64,000 nt of DNA from an uncultured Alistipes sp. (GCF_902388705.1 NZ_CABMQJ010000006.1:1-64000); one strand, 5' to 3'; counted from the stretch's first letter, positions 27,192 through 37,467 are shown. Translations and numbers: made by a program. Notes: generated from the letters alone by a model not told the origin.

Positions 27192-27413
27192 TTTTCCGAC
27201 ACAAAAAGCAATATTCAGATAAAAATAATTTCTTTTAGTAATTTTTTAAATATTTTCTAACATCTTTAAGACAAGAATCAAAGACATTTGCGGCGCATAC
27301 AGAGGAAGAAACAAATACGCTTTGATTTTTAAGCCGTTATGCGCTATTAATTTGCAAATATGAGATAATAATATTGCTTTTTGTTATTTTTTAGATGTTT
27401 TTCAATCATAAAG
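27192..27413 (+). other. AT-rich divergent intergenic region
   Basis: About 220 very AT-rich bases separate the two divergent promoters. No ORF, tRNA or long inverted repeat was found. It is the likely binding region for a regulator of both transcripts, but no clear operator dyad stands out. Confidence 0.5.
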
Positions 27414-27444
27414 TTGCACGAAAGAAAATAAAAACATATATTTG
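27414..27444 (+). promoter_or_regulatory. Promoter of the susC-susD operon
   Basis: TTG (27414-27416), 20 bases, then TATATTTG (27437-27444). The start near 27451 leaves an unusually long 5' leader of about 200 bases before the susC ATG. Confidence 0.7.
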
Positions 27445-27571
27445 GAAGAAAATAAAGGACTTTTTATTAAATAATTAAAAAAACCACCTGACAAACACAG
27501 AAACCTAAACACTTTTTTCAACGCTCTCCAGAAGAAGTTGTATCGGGAATGACTTGCACCAGCCGAAATCC

Positions 27572-27600
27572 CCGGAATATTCCGGCCTATATATAATAGG
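27572..27600 (+). repeat. Palindromes in the susC 5' leader
   Basis: CCGGAATATTCCGG (27572-27585) is a perfect 14-base palindrome, followed at once by the dyad CCTAT-ATATA-ATAGG (27586-27600). They lie about 50 bases before the susC ATG. They may form leader RNA hairpins or a protein-binding site. Confidence 0.5.
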
Positions 27601-27647
27601 TATGGAAAACCGGCAATGAACCGATTAATAACTTAAACTGATGTAAA

Positions 27648-30600
27648 ATGAAACAATGTTACACGCTGACCGGACTTGACGTACAGGGCAAAATACGCTC
27701 TTACATCAGGCTCCTTACGGTTACACTTCTCTATGTGACATTTTCGCTACCGGCCCTGGCGCAAGGGGGGGGGGAAAGCTGTTTCGGGTGTCGTTAAAGA
27801 CGAAGCCGGAACTCCTCTCATCGGTGTCACCGTCACCGTTCCCGGCACCACAAGAGGCACCACAACCGATGTAGACGGCGCCTACACGCTCAAAGCTGAC
27901 AATTCCGAATCCCTGAACTTCAGCTACGTAGGTTACAAGCCGCAAACAATCCACGTAAACAATCAATCTACCATCGACGTTACCATGAGCGAAGACAACA
28001 CCAGCCTCGAAGAGGTCGTCGTCGTCGGCTACGGCGTACAGAAACGCCGCGACATCGTGGGCGCCGTCGAAACCCTTTCGACGAAAGGGCTCGAAGAGCG
28101 CATGGGCTCGTCGATGAGCATTTCGCGCTCGCTCCAGGGCGCCATCCCCGGCCTTACGATGACCTTTTCCGACGGTAAGCCCAACCGGGGCGCCACGGTT
28201 CGCATCCGCGGCGCCGAGAACTCGATCGGTTCGGGCGGTTCGGCACTCGTGCTGGTCGACGGCGTAGAAACCGACATGTCGACCGTCAATCCCGACGACA
28301 TCGAATCGATTTCCGTCCTGAAAGACGCCTCCTCGACCGCCGTATACGGCGCACGCGGAACGTTCGGCGTCATCCTCCTCACGACCAAAGCCCCGCAGAA
28401 AGGCAGCGCAAAAGTGACCTATAACGGCACTTTCACATTCTACCAGCGCGCCACCAAACCGCAAATGGTCACCAACGGCTACGATTATACCACCTCGTTC
28501 CTCGAGTCCTACGTCAACGCTTTCGGCAAGGATCCCGCGAACATCAACAACGTCTTCAAGTTCAACCGCACCTGGTACGACGAACTGGCCCGCCGCAACA
28601 GCGACCCTTCGTATGAAAAATGGCGCGTGAACAACCGCAACGCCTACGAATATTTCGGCAACACCAACTGGTACGACGTATTCTACAAGGACTACACCAC
28701 CGGACACCAGCACAACATCAGCGTAACGGGCGGCGGCGACGTGGCTTCCTACTACGTTTCCGGCCGTATGTTCGAACAAGACGGCATCTACAACGCCGGC
28801 GATGAAAAATACCAGCAGTTTAACGTCAAGGCCAAGGGTATCGTCAACGTGAAACCCTGGCTGCGCGTGGAGAACAGCACCGACTTCATGTACCGCTATT
28901 CGCACCAGCCGACGGGACACACCGGTATCAGCACCACGCCGATGACCGTATCGCGCATGCTCAACCACCAGGCCTACCCCGTCGCACTGGTCACCAACCC
29001 CGACGGCACATGGACCGAAGCGGCCGTATACACCGGCTGGGCAGGTTTCGTCGAGGGCAACTCGTGGCGCAAAGACCGCAAATACGACATGACCAACCGC
29101 ACGTCGATCACGCTCGACCTCCTGAAAGACGTACTCGTCGCCAATGCCGACGTGAGCTTCTATTTCAACCAGACCGACCGCCGCCAGGCCGTGAACAGCT
29201 ACACCTACTACACCGGCCCGGAAAGCTCGGGCGAGCGTCCCGCAGGTTCGCTCTACGAGGAGCGCTCCTACAACCGCCAGAAAGTCGCATCGAGCGCCAC
29301 GCTGACCTACACCCCGCGCCTGGGCGACAACCATTCGCTGACCGTATTGGGCGGCTGGAACATCGAGGACTACACCTACAAGAGCAACCTGATGAGCCGC
29401 GAAGGCATCATCATCCCCGGCAAGCCCAACTTCAGCCTGCTGGAGGGCGAAGCGATGACGCTGAAAGACAACGGCAGCTACGACTGGGGCCTCGTCGGCG
29501 CATTCTTCCGCGCAAGCTACTCGTACAAAGGCAAATACCTCGCTGAAGTCAGCGGCCGCTACGACGGCAACTCCAAGTTCCCGTCCGGACAGCGCTGGGG
29601 CTTCTTCCCCTCGGGTTCGGTAGGATGGCGTATTTCGGAGGAGAATTTCCTCAAGAGCGCCAACTGGCTCGACAACCTGAAAATCCGCGCATCGGTGGGT
29701 TCCGCCGGCAACGGCCTTATCAGCGACGCCTATGCATACCTTTCGTCGATGTCCATCTCGCAGTCGGGCCTGCTGAACAACGGTGCGGTATTCAACTACA
29801 CGCAGGCCCCGTCGCCGATTCCCGACGGCCTGACATGGGAAAAGGCCACGACCTATGACCTGGGTCTGGACTTCGAGGCATTCAACGGCCGCCTGAACTT
29901 CTCGGCCGACATCTACCGCAAGAAGACCACCGACATGTACGTCGTTGGCGAAGAGCTGCCCGCCGTATTCGGCAACAGCGCTCCCAAAGGCAACTACGCC
30001 GACATGCGCACCGACGGCTGGGAGGCGAGCCTCTCCTGGCGCGACAGCCACACCGTAGGCGGCAAAACCTTGAGCTACAACATCAAGGTGGCCGTATGGG
30101 ACAACGTCAGCAAAATCACGCGCTACACCAGCAAGACGGGTACGCTCCCGACGAACTATTCGATCAACTACTACGAGGGCATGACGCTCGGCGAAATGTG
30201 GGGTTACAAGTGCGACGGCCTGTTCCAGAGCGACGAAGAGGCGCAGACATGGGCCAACTATTCGAAGTTCACCAACCGTTCGTCGACATGGCAGGCAGGC
30301 GACCCGCGCTACCTCGACCTCAACGGCGACGGCTATGTGAACAACGGCAACAACACGATCTACAACCACGGCGACCTGGTGAAGATCGGCAACACTACGC
30401 CCCGCTACAGCTACAGCATCCAGGGCGGCGTGCGCTGGAACGGCATCGGCTTGAGCATGATGTGGCAGGGCGTCGGCAAACGCGACTGGTACCCGGCCAA
30501 GGAGTCGGGCTACTTCTGGGGACAGTACGGACGCCCGTACAGCATGGCCCTGCCGTGGCACAACAGCGACCGCTGGTCGCCGACCAACCGGAACGCCTAC

Positions 30601-30957
30601 TGGCCGCGCCTGGTCGGTTATTCGGCCAGCGACTCGGGCCTGATTCTCGCACAGCCCAATACGCGCTACGTGCAGGACGCATCGTACATCCGCCTGAAGA
30701 ACCTCACCATCGACTACAACTTCCCCAAGGAGATGATCAACAAGATCGGCCTCCAGGCGCTGAAGATCTATGTCTCGGGTGAAAACCTGCTCACGTTCTC
30801 CCCGCTCAAGAAATACGCGAAGAACTACGACCCGGAAGGTATCTATGCCGGCGACGCCGACTACGGCACCGACAAGTTCGGCAGCGACAACTTCGGCGAC
30901 GGCGACGGTTATCCCGTCATGAGATCGTACACGATCGGTTTGACCATAACTTTCTAA
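27648..30957 (+). CDS. susC: SusC-like TonB-dependent transporter, frame broken at a G10 tract
   Basis: SusC-type porins import ligands held by SusD across the outer membrane. The ATG at 27648 opens a long signal peptide ending SLPALAQ, but with ten Gs this frame reaches TAA within about ten codons. The remainder (carboxypeptidase-like domain from VSGVVKDEAGTPLIG, EEVVVVGYG box, plug, beta-barrel ending YTIGLTITF) is in the next frame, which has no start upstream of the tract because of a TGA at 27736. Nine Gs would give one intact protein of 1102 residues. As written the gene is OFF; it may be phase-variable or reflect a homopolymer sequencing error. Confidence 0.88.
27765..27774 (+). repeat. 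G10 homopolymer at the susC signal-peptide junction
   Basis: Ten consecutive Gs follow the CAA codon that ends the signal peptide and precede AAAGCTGTTTCGGG. Loss of one G restores the susC frame. Homopolymers of this length are rare in coding DNA and are prone to slipped-strand mispairing. Confidence 0.9.
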
Positions 30958-30969
30958 ATTCGGATGACA

Positions 30970-32739
30970 ATGAAAAAGATAACATATATTCTGATCTCGG
31001 CCTGCTTCCTGCTGACCTCCTGCGAAGGCTTCCTCGACAGGGAGCCCAGCGCCAAGGTCGGTTCGGGCGATTACTTCACGGACGAGAGCTCGCTGTTGAC
31101 CTATGTCAACGGATTCCTCAACAAGTACACCCCCTCCTCGGACGATCTGGGCTTCGGCGACGGGTATTCGGACATCATGGCGACGGAAAAGTCGTTCACG
31201 TTCCTGACCAATGCATCGTGGACGCCCGATCTGCAGGGCAGCTGGTCCATCGGCAACTGGACGCCGATCTACAACATCAACTACTTCCTGGTTCACATGC
31301 GTGAGGCGAAAGGACTTTCGGAAACGGTTTACAACCACTACGAAGGCACGGCCCGTTTCTGGCGCGCATGGCAGTATTTCGAGAAAGTCAAGCTGTTCGG
31401 CGCCGTGCCCTGGTACGAAGAGCCGATCGACCCGGAGGACATGGTGAACCTTTACAAGACGCGCGACAGCCGTGAATTTGTCATGGAGCGCATACTGGAA
31501 GATCTGGATTTCGCCTGCCAGCACTGCTATACTTCGGCCGAATGGATCAACTGCGCCCGTATCAACCGCTACATCGCACTGGCCTACAAAGCCCGCGTAT
31601 GCCTGTTCGAAGGCACCTACCGCAAATACCATCCGGTAGATCCCTCCACGGGCAAGGCCTGGGAGGACAAGCAGGCTTCCGAAAAGTTCCTGCGCGAGTG
31701 CGTCAAAGCCTGCGAGGAGCTGATGAACGCCGGCGTGTACAACCTCGTGAACAACCCGGCGCAGGTCAAGACCCAGTACCGCCAGCTCTTCACGCAGGAG
31801 GCCGTCAACACCACCGAGGTGATCTGGGCCCGCCAGATGAGCGTCGGCATGACCACGTTCCACGACCTGACCTGGCGATACACCTCGGGCAGCTACGGAC
31901 AGCGCTGGTCGCTCGACCAGGACTTCGTGAAAACCTACCTCAACCTCGACGGCTCGCGCCACACGGCCACCGGCGAAGAGTTCACGACGGAGATCGCCAA
32001 CCGCGACTACCGCCTGCAGCAGTGCATCATCACCCCCGGTTACGAGAAACTCGTAGGCGGCGCATCGACCCCCACGCCTCCCGACTTCACGGTGACGCTG
32101 ACCGGTTACCAGATCATCAAGTACAACATCGACGACAAGGCATACGAATCGGCCAAGGTTTCCTATAACTCGCTGCCGATCATGCGCTACGCCGAAGTGC
32201 TGCTCAACTACGCCGAAGCGAAAGCCGAACTGGGCGAGTTCAGCGACGATATCTGGAATAAAACCATCAAGCCGCTGCGCGAACGCGCCGGCGTCGACGG
32301 CAAACGCCCGACCACGGCCGACCCCTACCTGCAGGAGTATTACAAACTGGATAACAGCGACCTGCTGGAAATCCGCCGCGAGCGCGCCATCGAGTTGCTG
32401 CTCGAAGGTTTCCGCTACGACGACCTGATGCGCTGGCATGCGGGCGAGCTGCTCAACAAGCAGTGGTACGGCATTTACATCCCGGCCATGGACACCCCGT
32501 ATGACCTCAACGGCGACGGTATCAACGACGTCTGCGTCGTCGCAAACGAAGCAGGCAACGAGCCGGGCGTGACCTACATCGTGCTCAACAACAGCAAATA
32601 CTCGCTGGAGAACGGCACCAGCGGACGCCTGCTCTACACCGTAGGCCGCAACTTCGAGGAGAAGCGCTACCTGCGCCCCATCCCCAAGACGGCGCTGAAC
32701 ATCAACCCCGACCTGGGACAAAACTATTACTGGAGATAA
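30970..32739 (+). CDS. susD: SusD-like surface lipoprotein
   Basis: SusD-type proteins bind the ligand at the cell surface and form the lid of SusC. The 589-residue protein starts with the signal MKKITYILISACFLLTSCEG and continues FLDREPSAKVGSGDYFTDE, the typical SusD N-terminus; the C-terminal region LLEIRRERAIELLLEGFRYDD is a strong family signature. It starts 12 bases after the susC stop; an ATG six bases earlier is also possible. Its ligand cannot be read from sequence, but phosphoesterases follow. Confidence 0.93.
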   Translation: MKKITYILISACFLLTSCEGFLDREPSAKVGSGDYFTDESSLLTYVNGFLNKYTPSSDDLGFGDGYSDIMATEKSFTFLTNASWTPDLQGSWSIGNWTPIYNINYFLVHMREAKGLSETVYNHYEGTARFWRAWQYFEKVKLFGAVPWYEEPIDPEDMVNLYKTRDSREFVMERILEDLDFACQHCYTSAEWINCARINRYIALAYKARVCLFEGTYRKYHPVDPSTGKAWEDKQASEKFLRECVKACEELMNAGVYNLVNNPAQVKTQYRQLFTQEAVNTTEVIWARQMSVGMTTFHDLTWRYTSGSYGQRWSLDQDFVKTYLNLDGSRHTATGEEFTTEIANRDYRLQQCIITPGYEKLVGGASTPTPPDFTVTLTGYQIIKYNIDDKAYESAKVSYNSLPIMRYAEVLLNYAEAKAELGEFSDDIWNKTIKPLRERAGVDGKRPTTADPYLQEYYKLDNSDLLEIRRERAIELLLEGFRYDDLMRWHAGELLNKQWYGIYIPAMDTPYDLNGDGINDVCVVANEAGNEPGVTYIVLNNSKYSLENGTSGRLLYTVGRNFEEKRYLRPIPKTALNINPDLGQNYYWR

Positions 32740-32756
32740 AACGGGTGAAGGCGCGC

Positions 32757-32785
32757 ACCCCGGAGGAAATTTCCGCCTCCGGGGT
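32757..32785 (+). repeat. Strong hairpin between susD and the phosphoesterase genes
   Basis: ACCCCGGAGG (32757-32766) pairs perfectly with CCTCCGGGGT (32776-32785). No T-tract follows, so it is more likely an mRNA-stabilising or processing hairpin, which would allow higher susCD than downstream levels. Confidence 0.65.
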
Positions 32786-32822
32786 ACGTGCCGCCCAAAC
32801 ATAAATTTTAATTCAGCATACA

Positions 32823-34379
32823 ATGAAACGATACATATTTATCATCGCCGCACTCACAGCCCTGTTCCTTGCAGGGTGTTCGAACGACGACGAACGTCCG
32901 GTAAAGACCCCCATCGACCCGATGACGGATATTTACGGCGTGGTGACCGACACGCAGGGCAACCGCCTGCAGGGTGTGGTCGTGAGCGACGGCTACACCT
33001 GTACCGCCACCGACGAAAACGGCGTTTACCAGTTGACGGGCAATGAATTCTCGTACCATGTATTCCTCTCGATTCCCGAGACCTACGAGGTTCCGATGGG
33101 AGCGGGTCTGCCCTGCTTCTGGCAGAAACTCACGGAGGGCCGCAAACGCTACGACTTCACGCTCACTCCGCTGGCCGGAGGCGCCGAGAACGAGTTCAAC
33201 CTCTTCTGCATCGCCGACCCGCAATGCCAGAATACCACCAACATCGCACGTTTCAACAACGAAACGGTACCCGACGTAGCCGCACAGGTGGCCGCTTCGA
33301 CGCTGCCCTGCTACGGTATCACGCTGGGCGATATCGGCTGGAACACCGCCAATACCGACTATACGAACGACGTATTCCCGCTGATGAAGAAAGCCATGCA
33401 GCAGGACAAACTCGGCCTGCCGCTCTTCCAGGTCATGGGCAACCACGACAACAAGGTAATCTCGGTGGCCAAGGACAAGTACACCGTCGCGCACGACATC
33501 GCGGCGCAGCGTAACTTCGAGCTGGCATTCGGGCCGGTCAACTACTCGTTCAACCGGGGCAACGTGCACATCGTCGCCATGGACAACATCGTCTTCCCCA
33601 ACCACAACGACTATTCGCTCGGGTTCCGCGACGACCAGGTCGCATGGCTGCAGCAGGATTTGAGTTACGTTTCGAAAGACAAGATGGTGATTCTCTGCGT
33701 CCACATCCCGATGCGGGCCAGCACGGGCCAGAACGTACAGGCGGTATTCGACCTGCTCAAGCCGTTCGCCGAAGTCCATATCATGTCGGGCCACACGCAC
33801 TATGCAGAGAACAATGCCTACGACAGCCACTACGAGCACGTACACGGCGCAGCCTGCGGCGCCTGGTGGCACTCTACGATCAACACCGACGGCACGCCCA
33901 ACGGCTATGCCATCTACAACATCAAGGGCGCCACAATCACCGACTGGGTATATAAAGCCACCGGCTTCGACCCCGATTATCAAATCCGCCTCTACCGCGG
34001 CAGCGACATTTTCATGACTGGCTACACTCCCAACTACCAGTTCCACTACAACGGCGACGACCAGATCGTAGCAAATATCTGGAACGCCGACAAGGAGTGG
34101 AAAATCGAGGTATTCGAAAACGGCACGAAGACCGGCGAAATGCTGCCCTACGAAAGCAGCGCGACAAAACGCGACGCCTGGGCTTCGGGATACCACTGCG
34201 GTGTACAGGGCCGCGATCCCGACAACTACGACCGCAAGAACACGAGCCACCTCTTTTACTACACGCTCAAGTCGCCGTCGGCTTCGGTCGAGGTGCGGGC
34301 TACGGACCGATTCGGAACGACTTATACCCAATCGAAATATACGACGGGCCTGCCCGAAGATTTCCCGGTGGGCGAATAG
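32823..34379 (+). CDS. Calcineurin-like metallophosphoesterase, lipoprotein
   Basis: The 518-residue protein has a lipoprotein signal (LFLAGCSND), an N-terminal beta-sandwich (IYGVVTDTQGNRLQGVVV, a MetallophosN-type domain), a central metallophosphoesterase domain and a C-terminal beta domain. Metal-binding motifs are FCIADPQ, GDIGW, GNHDN and GHTHYAEN. It probably hydrolyses a phosphomonoester or diester outside the inner membrane. It is the third gene of the SusCD operon, 83 bases after susD. Confidence 0.87.
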   Translation: MKRYIFIIAALTALFLAGCSNDDERPVKTPIDPMTDIYGVVTDTQGNRLQGVVVSDGYTCTATDENGVYQLTGNEFSYHVFLSIPETYEVPMGAGLPCFWQKLTEGRKRYDFTLTPLAGGAENEFNLFCIADPQCQNTTNIARFNNETVPDVAAQVAASTLPCYGITLGDIGWNTANTDYTNDVFPLMKKAMQQDKLGLPLFQVMGNHDNKVISVAKDKYTVAHDIAAQRNFELAFGPVNYSFNRGNVHIVAMDNIVFPNHNDYSLGFRDDQVAWLQQDLSYVSKDKMVILCVHIPMRASTGQNVQAVFDLLKPFAEVHIMSGHTHYAENNAYDSHYEHVHGAACGAWWHSTINTDGTPNGYAIYNIKGATITDWVYKATGFDPDYQIRLYRGSDIFMTGYTPNYQFHYNGDDQIVANIWNADKEWKIEVFENGTKTGEMLPYESSATKRDAWASGYHCGVQGRDPDNYDRKNTSHLFYYTLKSPSASVEVRATDRFGTTYTQSKYTTGLPEDFPVGE

Positions 34380-34438
34380 GAATTGTGTGGAAAATTCCGT
34401 AACTTTGCATATTGCGATTCAAAAGTCATAACGAGAAT

Positions 34439-35614
34439 ATGAAACGACTGCTCACACTACTCGGGGCCCTGCTGTTTTCAGGCATCGCTTTCGGACAACC
34501 CTCGGTACGCATCGCGCACGGGCCTTACCTGCAACAGGTCACCGACGACGGCTTCACCGTCGTATGGACGACCACCATGGACGCGGCATCGTGGGTCGAA
34601 GTAGCTCCTGACGACGGGTCGCACTTCTATGCCGCCGAGCGGCCGAAGTATTACGACTCGCACATCGGCAAGCGCCGCATAGGCCGCCTGCACCGCGTGC
34701 GTGTGGAGGGGCTGGAGCCGGGTACGACCTACCGTTACCGCATCATGCAGCAGGGCGTGCTCTGCGAAGAGGGCAACAAACGGGTCATCCTGGGCGAAGG
34801 TTACGGCAGCGACATCCTCAAACACAAGCCTTATACGGCCACCACGCTGGACGAATCGAAGGATAAAACCGAATTCTGGGTCGTGAACGACATTCACGCC
34901 CGGGATTCGGTATTCCGGCTGCTGCTGAAAGGCGTGGAAAAGGCAAAACCGGATTTCGTCTGCTTCAACGGCGACATGTTGAGTTCGATGGAGTCCGAGA
35001 AACAGTTGTTCGACGGCTACCTCAACTCGGCGGCCGAGTTGCTCACGCCCGCAGGCGTTCCCATCGTCGCTGCGCGCGGAAACCACGAAAACCGGGGTTC
35101 CTTCTCATCGAAGTTCCTGGACTACTTTCCCACTTCGACGGGTGAGGTTTACTATGCTTTCAGGCAGGGCCCCGTCTGTTTCCTCGTACTGGACTGCGGT
35201 GAGGACAAACCCGACAGCGATATCCGCTACTACGGCATGTCGACAACCGACGCCTACCGGGAACAGGAAGCCCGCTGGCTGCAACAGGTAGTCCAAAGCG
35301 AGGAATACCGATCGGCACCCGTCCACATCGTCATCCTGCACATGATTCCGGGCGGCAAGGGAAGCTGGCACGGGGAGCAGGAGCTGCGGCGGCTGTTCGT
35401 ACCGATTCTCAACGAGGCCTCGGTCGATGTCATGCTTTGCGGCCACTACCACCGCTACGCCTACATCGACGACGGCAGCCGCGGCACGAAGTTCCCGATT
35501 CTCGTGAATTCCAACAACGACAAACTCGTCGTGAAAGCAGACCGCAAGGGCATCGACATAGACGTGGTCAACACACGCGGGGAGAGCATCAAGCGGCACC
35601 GTATCGACAAGTAA
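34439..35614 (+). CDS. Purple-acid-phosphatase-like metallophosphoesterase, exported
   Basis: The 391-residue protein has a signal peptide (MKRLLTLLGALLFSGIAFGQ), an N-terminal FN3-like domain as in purple acid phosphatases (PYLQQVTDDGFTVVWTT) and a metallophosphoesterase core with DIHARD, NGDML, RGNHENRG and CGHYHRYA. The signal has no lipobox, so it is probably periplasmic. A -7 box TAACTTTG lies at 34400-34407 without a good -33, so it may have a minor promoter of its own besides the operon transcript. Confidence 0.88.
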   Translation: MKRLLTLLGALLFSGIAFGQPSVRIAHGPYLQQVTDDGFTVVWTTTMDAASWVEVAPDDGSHFYAAERPKYYDSHIGKRRIGRLHRVRVEGLEPGTTYRYRIMQQGVLCEEGNKRVILGEGYGSDILKHKPYTATTLDESKDKTEFWVVNDIHARDSVFRLLLKGVEKAKPDFVCFNGDMLSSMESEKQLFDGYLNSAAELLTPAGVPIVAARGNHENRGSFSSKFLDYFPTSTGEVYYAFRQGPVCFLVLDCGEDKPDSDIRYYGMSTTDAYREQEARWLQQVVQSEEYRSAPVHIVILHMIPGGKGSWHGEQELRRLFVPILNEASVDVMLCGHYHRYAYIDDGSRGTKFPILVNSNNDKLVVKADRKGIDIDVVNTRGESIKRHRIDK

Positions 35615-35636
35615 CGCCGACGAAAGACAAACAGGC

Positions 35637-35661
35637 ACAAAGGCGCTCCGTGCGCCTTTGT
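35637..35661 (+). terminator. Weak terminator hairpin inside the phosphatase cluster
   Basis: ACAAAGGCGC and GCGCCTTTGT form a perfect 10-pair stem with loop TCCGT; flanking AAAGACAA/TTGTCTTT can pair further. The T-tract is poor, so termination is probably partial and GDPD expression reduced. Confidence 0.55.
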
Positions 35662-35704
35662 CTTTGAAACGGAAACAGACTTCAATCCATAAAAAACACC
35701 GTTT

Positions 35705-36601
35705 ATGAAAACTTCAAGACTACTGACTGCCCTCGCGCTCGGCTTCCTGCTTTGCGGATGCGACTCCGGCGGGCAAAAGGCCGAAGGGCCCCATTACATT
35801 GACATCAGGGACCGCGCACAGCTGCACGAATGGTTCCGTTACTCGCCCCAGCGTCCGGTCGTCATCAGCGGCCACCGCGGCGGCATGGTGACGGGCTACC
35901 CCGAGAACTGCATCGAGTCGTTCGAAAAGACGCTCTCGATGATGCCCTCGTTCTTCGAAATCGACCCGCGCATGACCAAAGACAGCGTAATCGTGCTGAT
36001 GCACGATGCCACGCTCGACCGCACGACCACCGGCACGGGTAAGGTATCGGACTACACCTACGAGGAGTTGCAGCAGTTCTTCCTCAAGGACCGCGAAGGC
36101 AACGTGACGACCTACAAAATCCCGACCCTCGAGGAGTGCATCGCCTGGAGCCAGGGCAAGACGATTCTCAACCTCGACATCAAGGACGTACCGCTGGAGG
36201 TCATGTCCTCGTTCATCAACCGCCTCGCCCCGGCCAATGTCATGTACACCGTGCGCAACGCCAAACAGGCCCGCACCTACCTCGACCGCGACCCGCAGGC
36301 GATGTTCTCGTGCTGGTGCAAGAACATGAAAGAGTTCAACGAGTATGTCGACCAGCAGATTCCCTGGTCGCAGGTAATGGCCTACGTGGGCACGATGATG
36401 CTCCCCGACCAGCAGGAACTCTACGGCAAGCTGCATGAAAACGGTGTGATGTGCATGATTTCGCTTGCCCCGACGCACGACCGCCGGGCTACCGACGCCG
36501 AGAAAATCAAAGGTTACGAACTCGAGATCCCGACGGGATGCGACGTCATCGAAACCGACTATCCCTACCTGTTCCAGAACCTCAACCTCAATCGGAAATA
36601 A
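35705..36601 (+). CDS. Glycerophosphodiester phosphodiesterase, lipoprotein
   Basis: GDPD enzymes split glycerophosphodiesters (deacylated phospholipid headgroups) into glycerol phosphate and an alcohol. The 298-residue protein has lipobox LLCGC, then SGHRGG, YPENCIESF, FEIDPRMTKD and HDATLDRTT, the full catalytic set of the GlpQ/UgpQ family. Its stop overlaps the next ATG by one base (TAATG). Product glycerol phosphate could feed the antiporter and dehydrogenase encoded 12 kb away. Confidence 0.93.
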   Translation: MKTSRLLTALALGFLLCGCDSGGQKAEGPHYIDIRDRAQLHEWFRYSPQRPVVISGHRGGMVTGYPENCIESFEKTLSMMPSFFEIDPRMTKDSVIVLMHDATLDRTTTGTGKVSDYTYEELQQFFLKDREGNVTTYKIPTLEECIAWSQGKTILNLDIKDVPLEVMSSFINRLAPANVMYTVRNAKQARTYLDRDPQAMFSCWCKNMKEFNEYVDQQIPWSQVMAYVGTMMLPDQQELYGKLHENGVMCMISLAPTHDRRATDAEKIKGYELEIPTGCDVIETDYPYLFQNLNLNRK

Positions 36602-37467
36602 TGGCAGCATTCGACAAATACCGCTCGGTTTACGCACACGACGAACTGATGGAACGCCTGCGCCGCATCAAACACGTGGCGCTCGACATGGACGGCACGA
36701 TTTATATGGGCATGTCGCTTTTCCCCTACACCAAACCGTTCCTCGAGGGGCTGAAGCAGATGGGTATCGGCTACTCGTTCCTGACGAACAACCCCTCCAA
36801 ATCCATCGCCGACTACCTGCATAAACTCGAAGTGCTGGGCATACACGCCACGCGCGACGAAATGTACACCACGGCGCTGGCGACAATCGACTACATCAAG
36901 GAGCACCACCCCGCCGCCAAACGGCTCTTCCTGCTCGGCACGCCGAGCATGATTTCGGAGTTCGAGGCCGCAGGATTCGAATCGGCCGCGGATTCGGCGG
37001 ACGACGTTCCCGACGTAATCGTCGCGGCGTTCGACATGACGCTGCAATACGACCGCCTGTGCCGCGCGGCATGGTGGGTGTCGCAGGGCGTGCCCTACAT
37101 CGCCACCAACCCCGACCGCGTATGTCCCACCGACCAGCCGACAGTACTGGTCGACTGCGGCTCGATTTGCGCGTGCCTCGAGCATGCCACGGGACGGCGC
37201 CCCGACATTACGCTCGGCAAACCCGACCCCAACATGCTCTCGGGTATCCTCTCGCGGCACGGCCTGCAGCCCGACCAAATCGCGATGGTCGGCGACCGCA
37301 TCTACACCGACGTGGCGATGGCACACAACGCCAAAGCCATGGGCGTACTGGTGCTCTCGGGCGAAACGACGCTCGACGTGGCGGACAAGGCCGACCCGCA
37401 GCCGCATATCACCGCCGACAGCATCGAGGTACTGGGCGGACTGCTCCGCGAGGCTTACGGCAAGTAG
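36601..37467 (+). CDS. HAD superfamily phosphatase, NagD-like (subfamily IIA)
   Basis: The 288-residue cytoplasmic protein has the HAD motifs ALDMDGTIYMG (nucleophile Asp), FLTNNPS, the lysine region LGKPDPNML and GDRIYTDVAMA. NagD/4-nitrophenylphosphatase relatives dephosphorylate small phosphates such as glycerol phosphates or nucleotides. It is coupled to the GDPD gene by TAATG, so a role on the released glycerol phosphate is plausible but unproven. Confidence 0.88.
   Translation: MAAFDKYRSVYAHDELMERLRRIKHVALDMDGTIYMGMSLFPYTKPFLEGLKQMGIGYSFLTNNPSKSIADYLHKLEVLGIHATRDEMYTTALATIDYIKEHHPAAKRLFLLGTPSMISEFEAAGFESAADSADDVPDVIVAAFDMTLQYDRLCRAAWWVSQGVPYIATNPDRVCPTDQPTVLVDCGSICACLEHATGRRPDITLGKPDPNMLSGILSRHGLQPDQIAMVGDRIYTDVAMAHNAKAMGVLVLSGETTLDVADKADPQPHITADSIEVLGGLLREAYGK

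Noticed and set aside
27052..27647. Invertible promoter in the susC upstream region
   Set aside because: No pair of inverted repeats of useful length flanks the promoter boxes; the only palindromes are in the leader and are local hairpins.
27721..32823. A 1700-codon open frame on the minus strand opposite susC and susD
   Set aside because: It mirrors two clear SusC/SusD genes, has valine/arginine-rich shadow composition and no recognisable domain; long antisense frames are expected in this GC-rich, stop-poor coding DNA.
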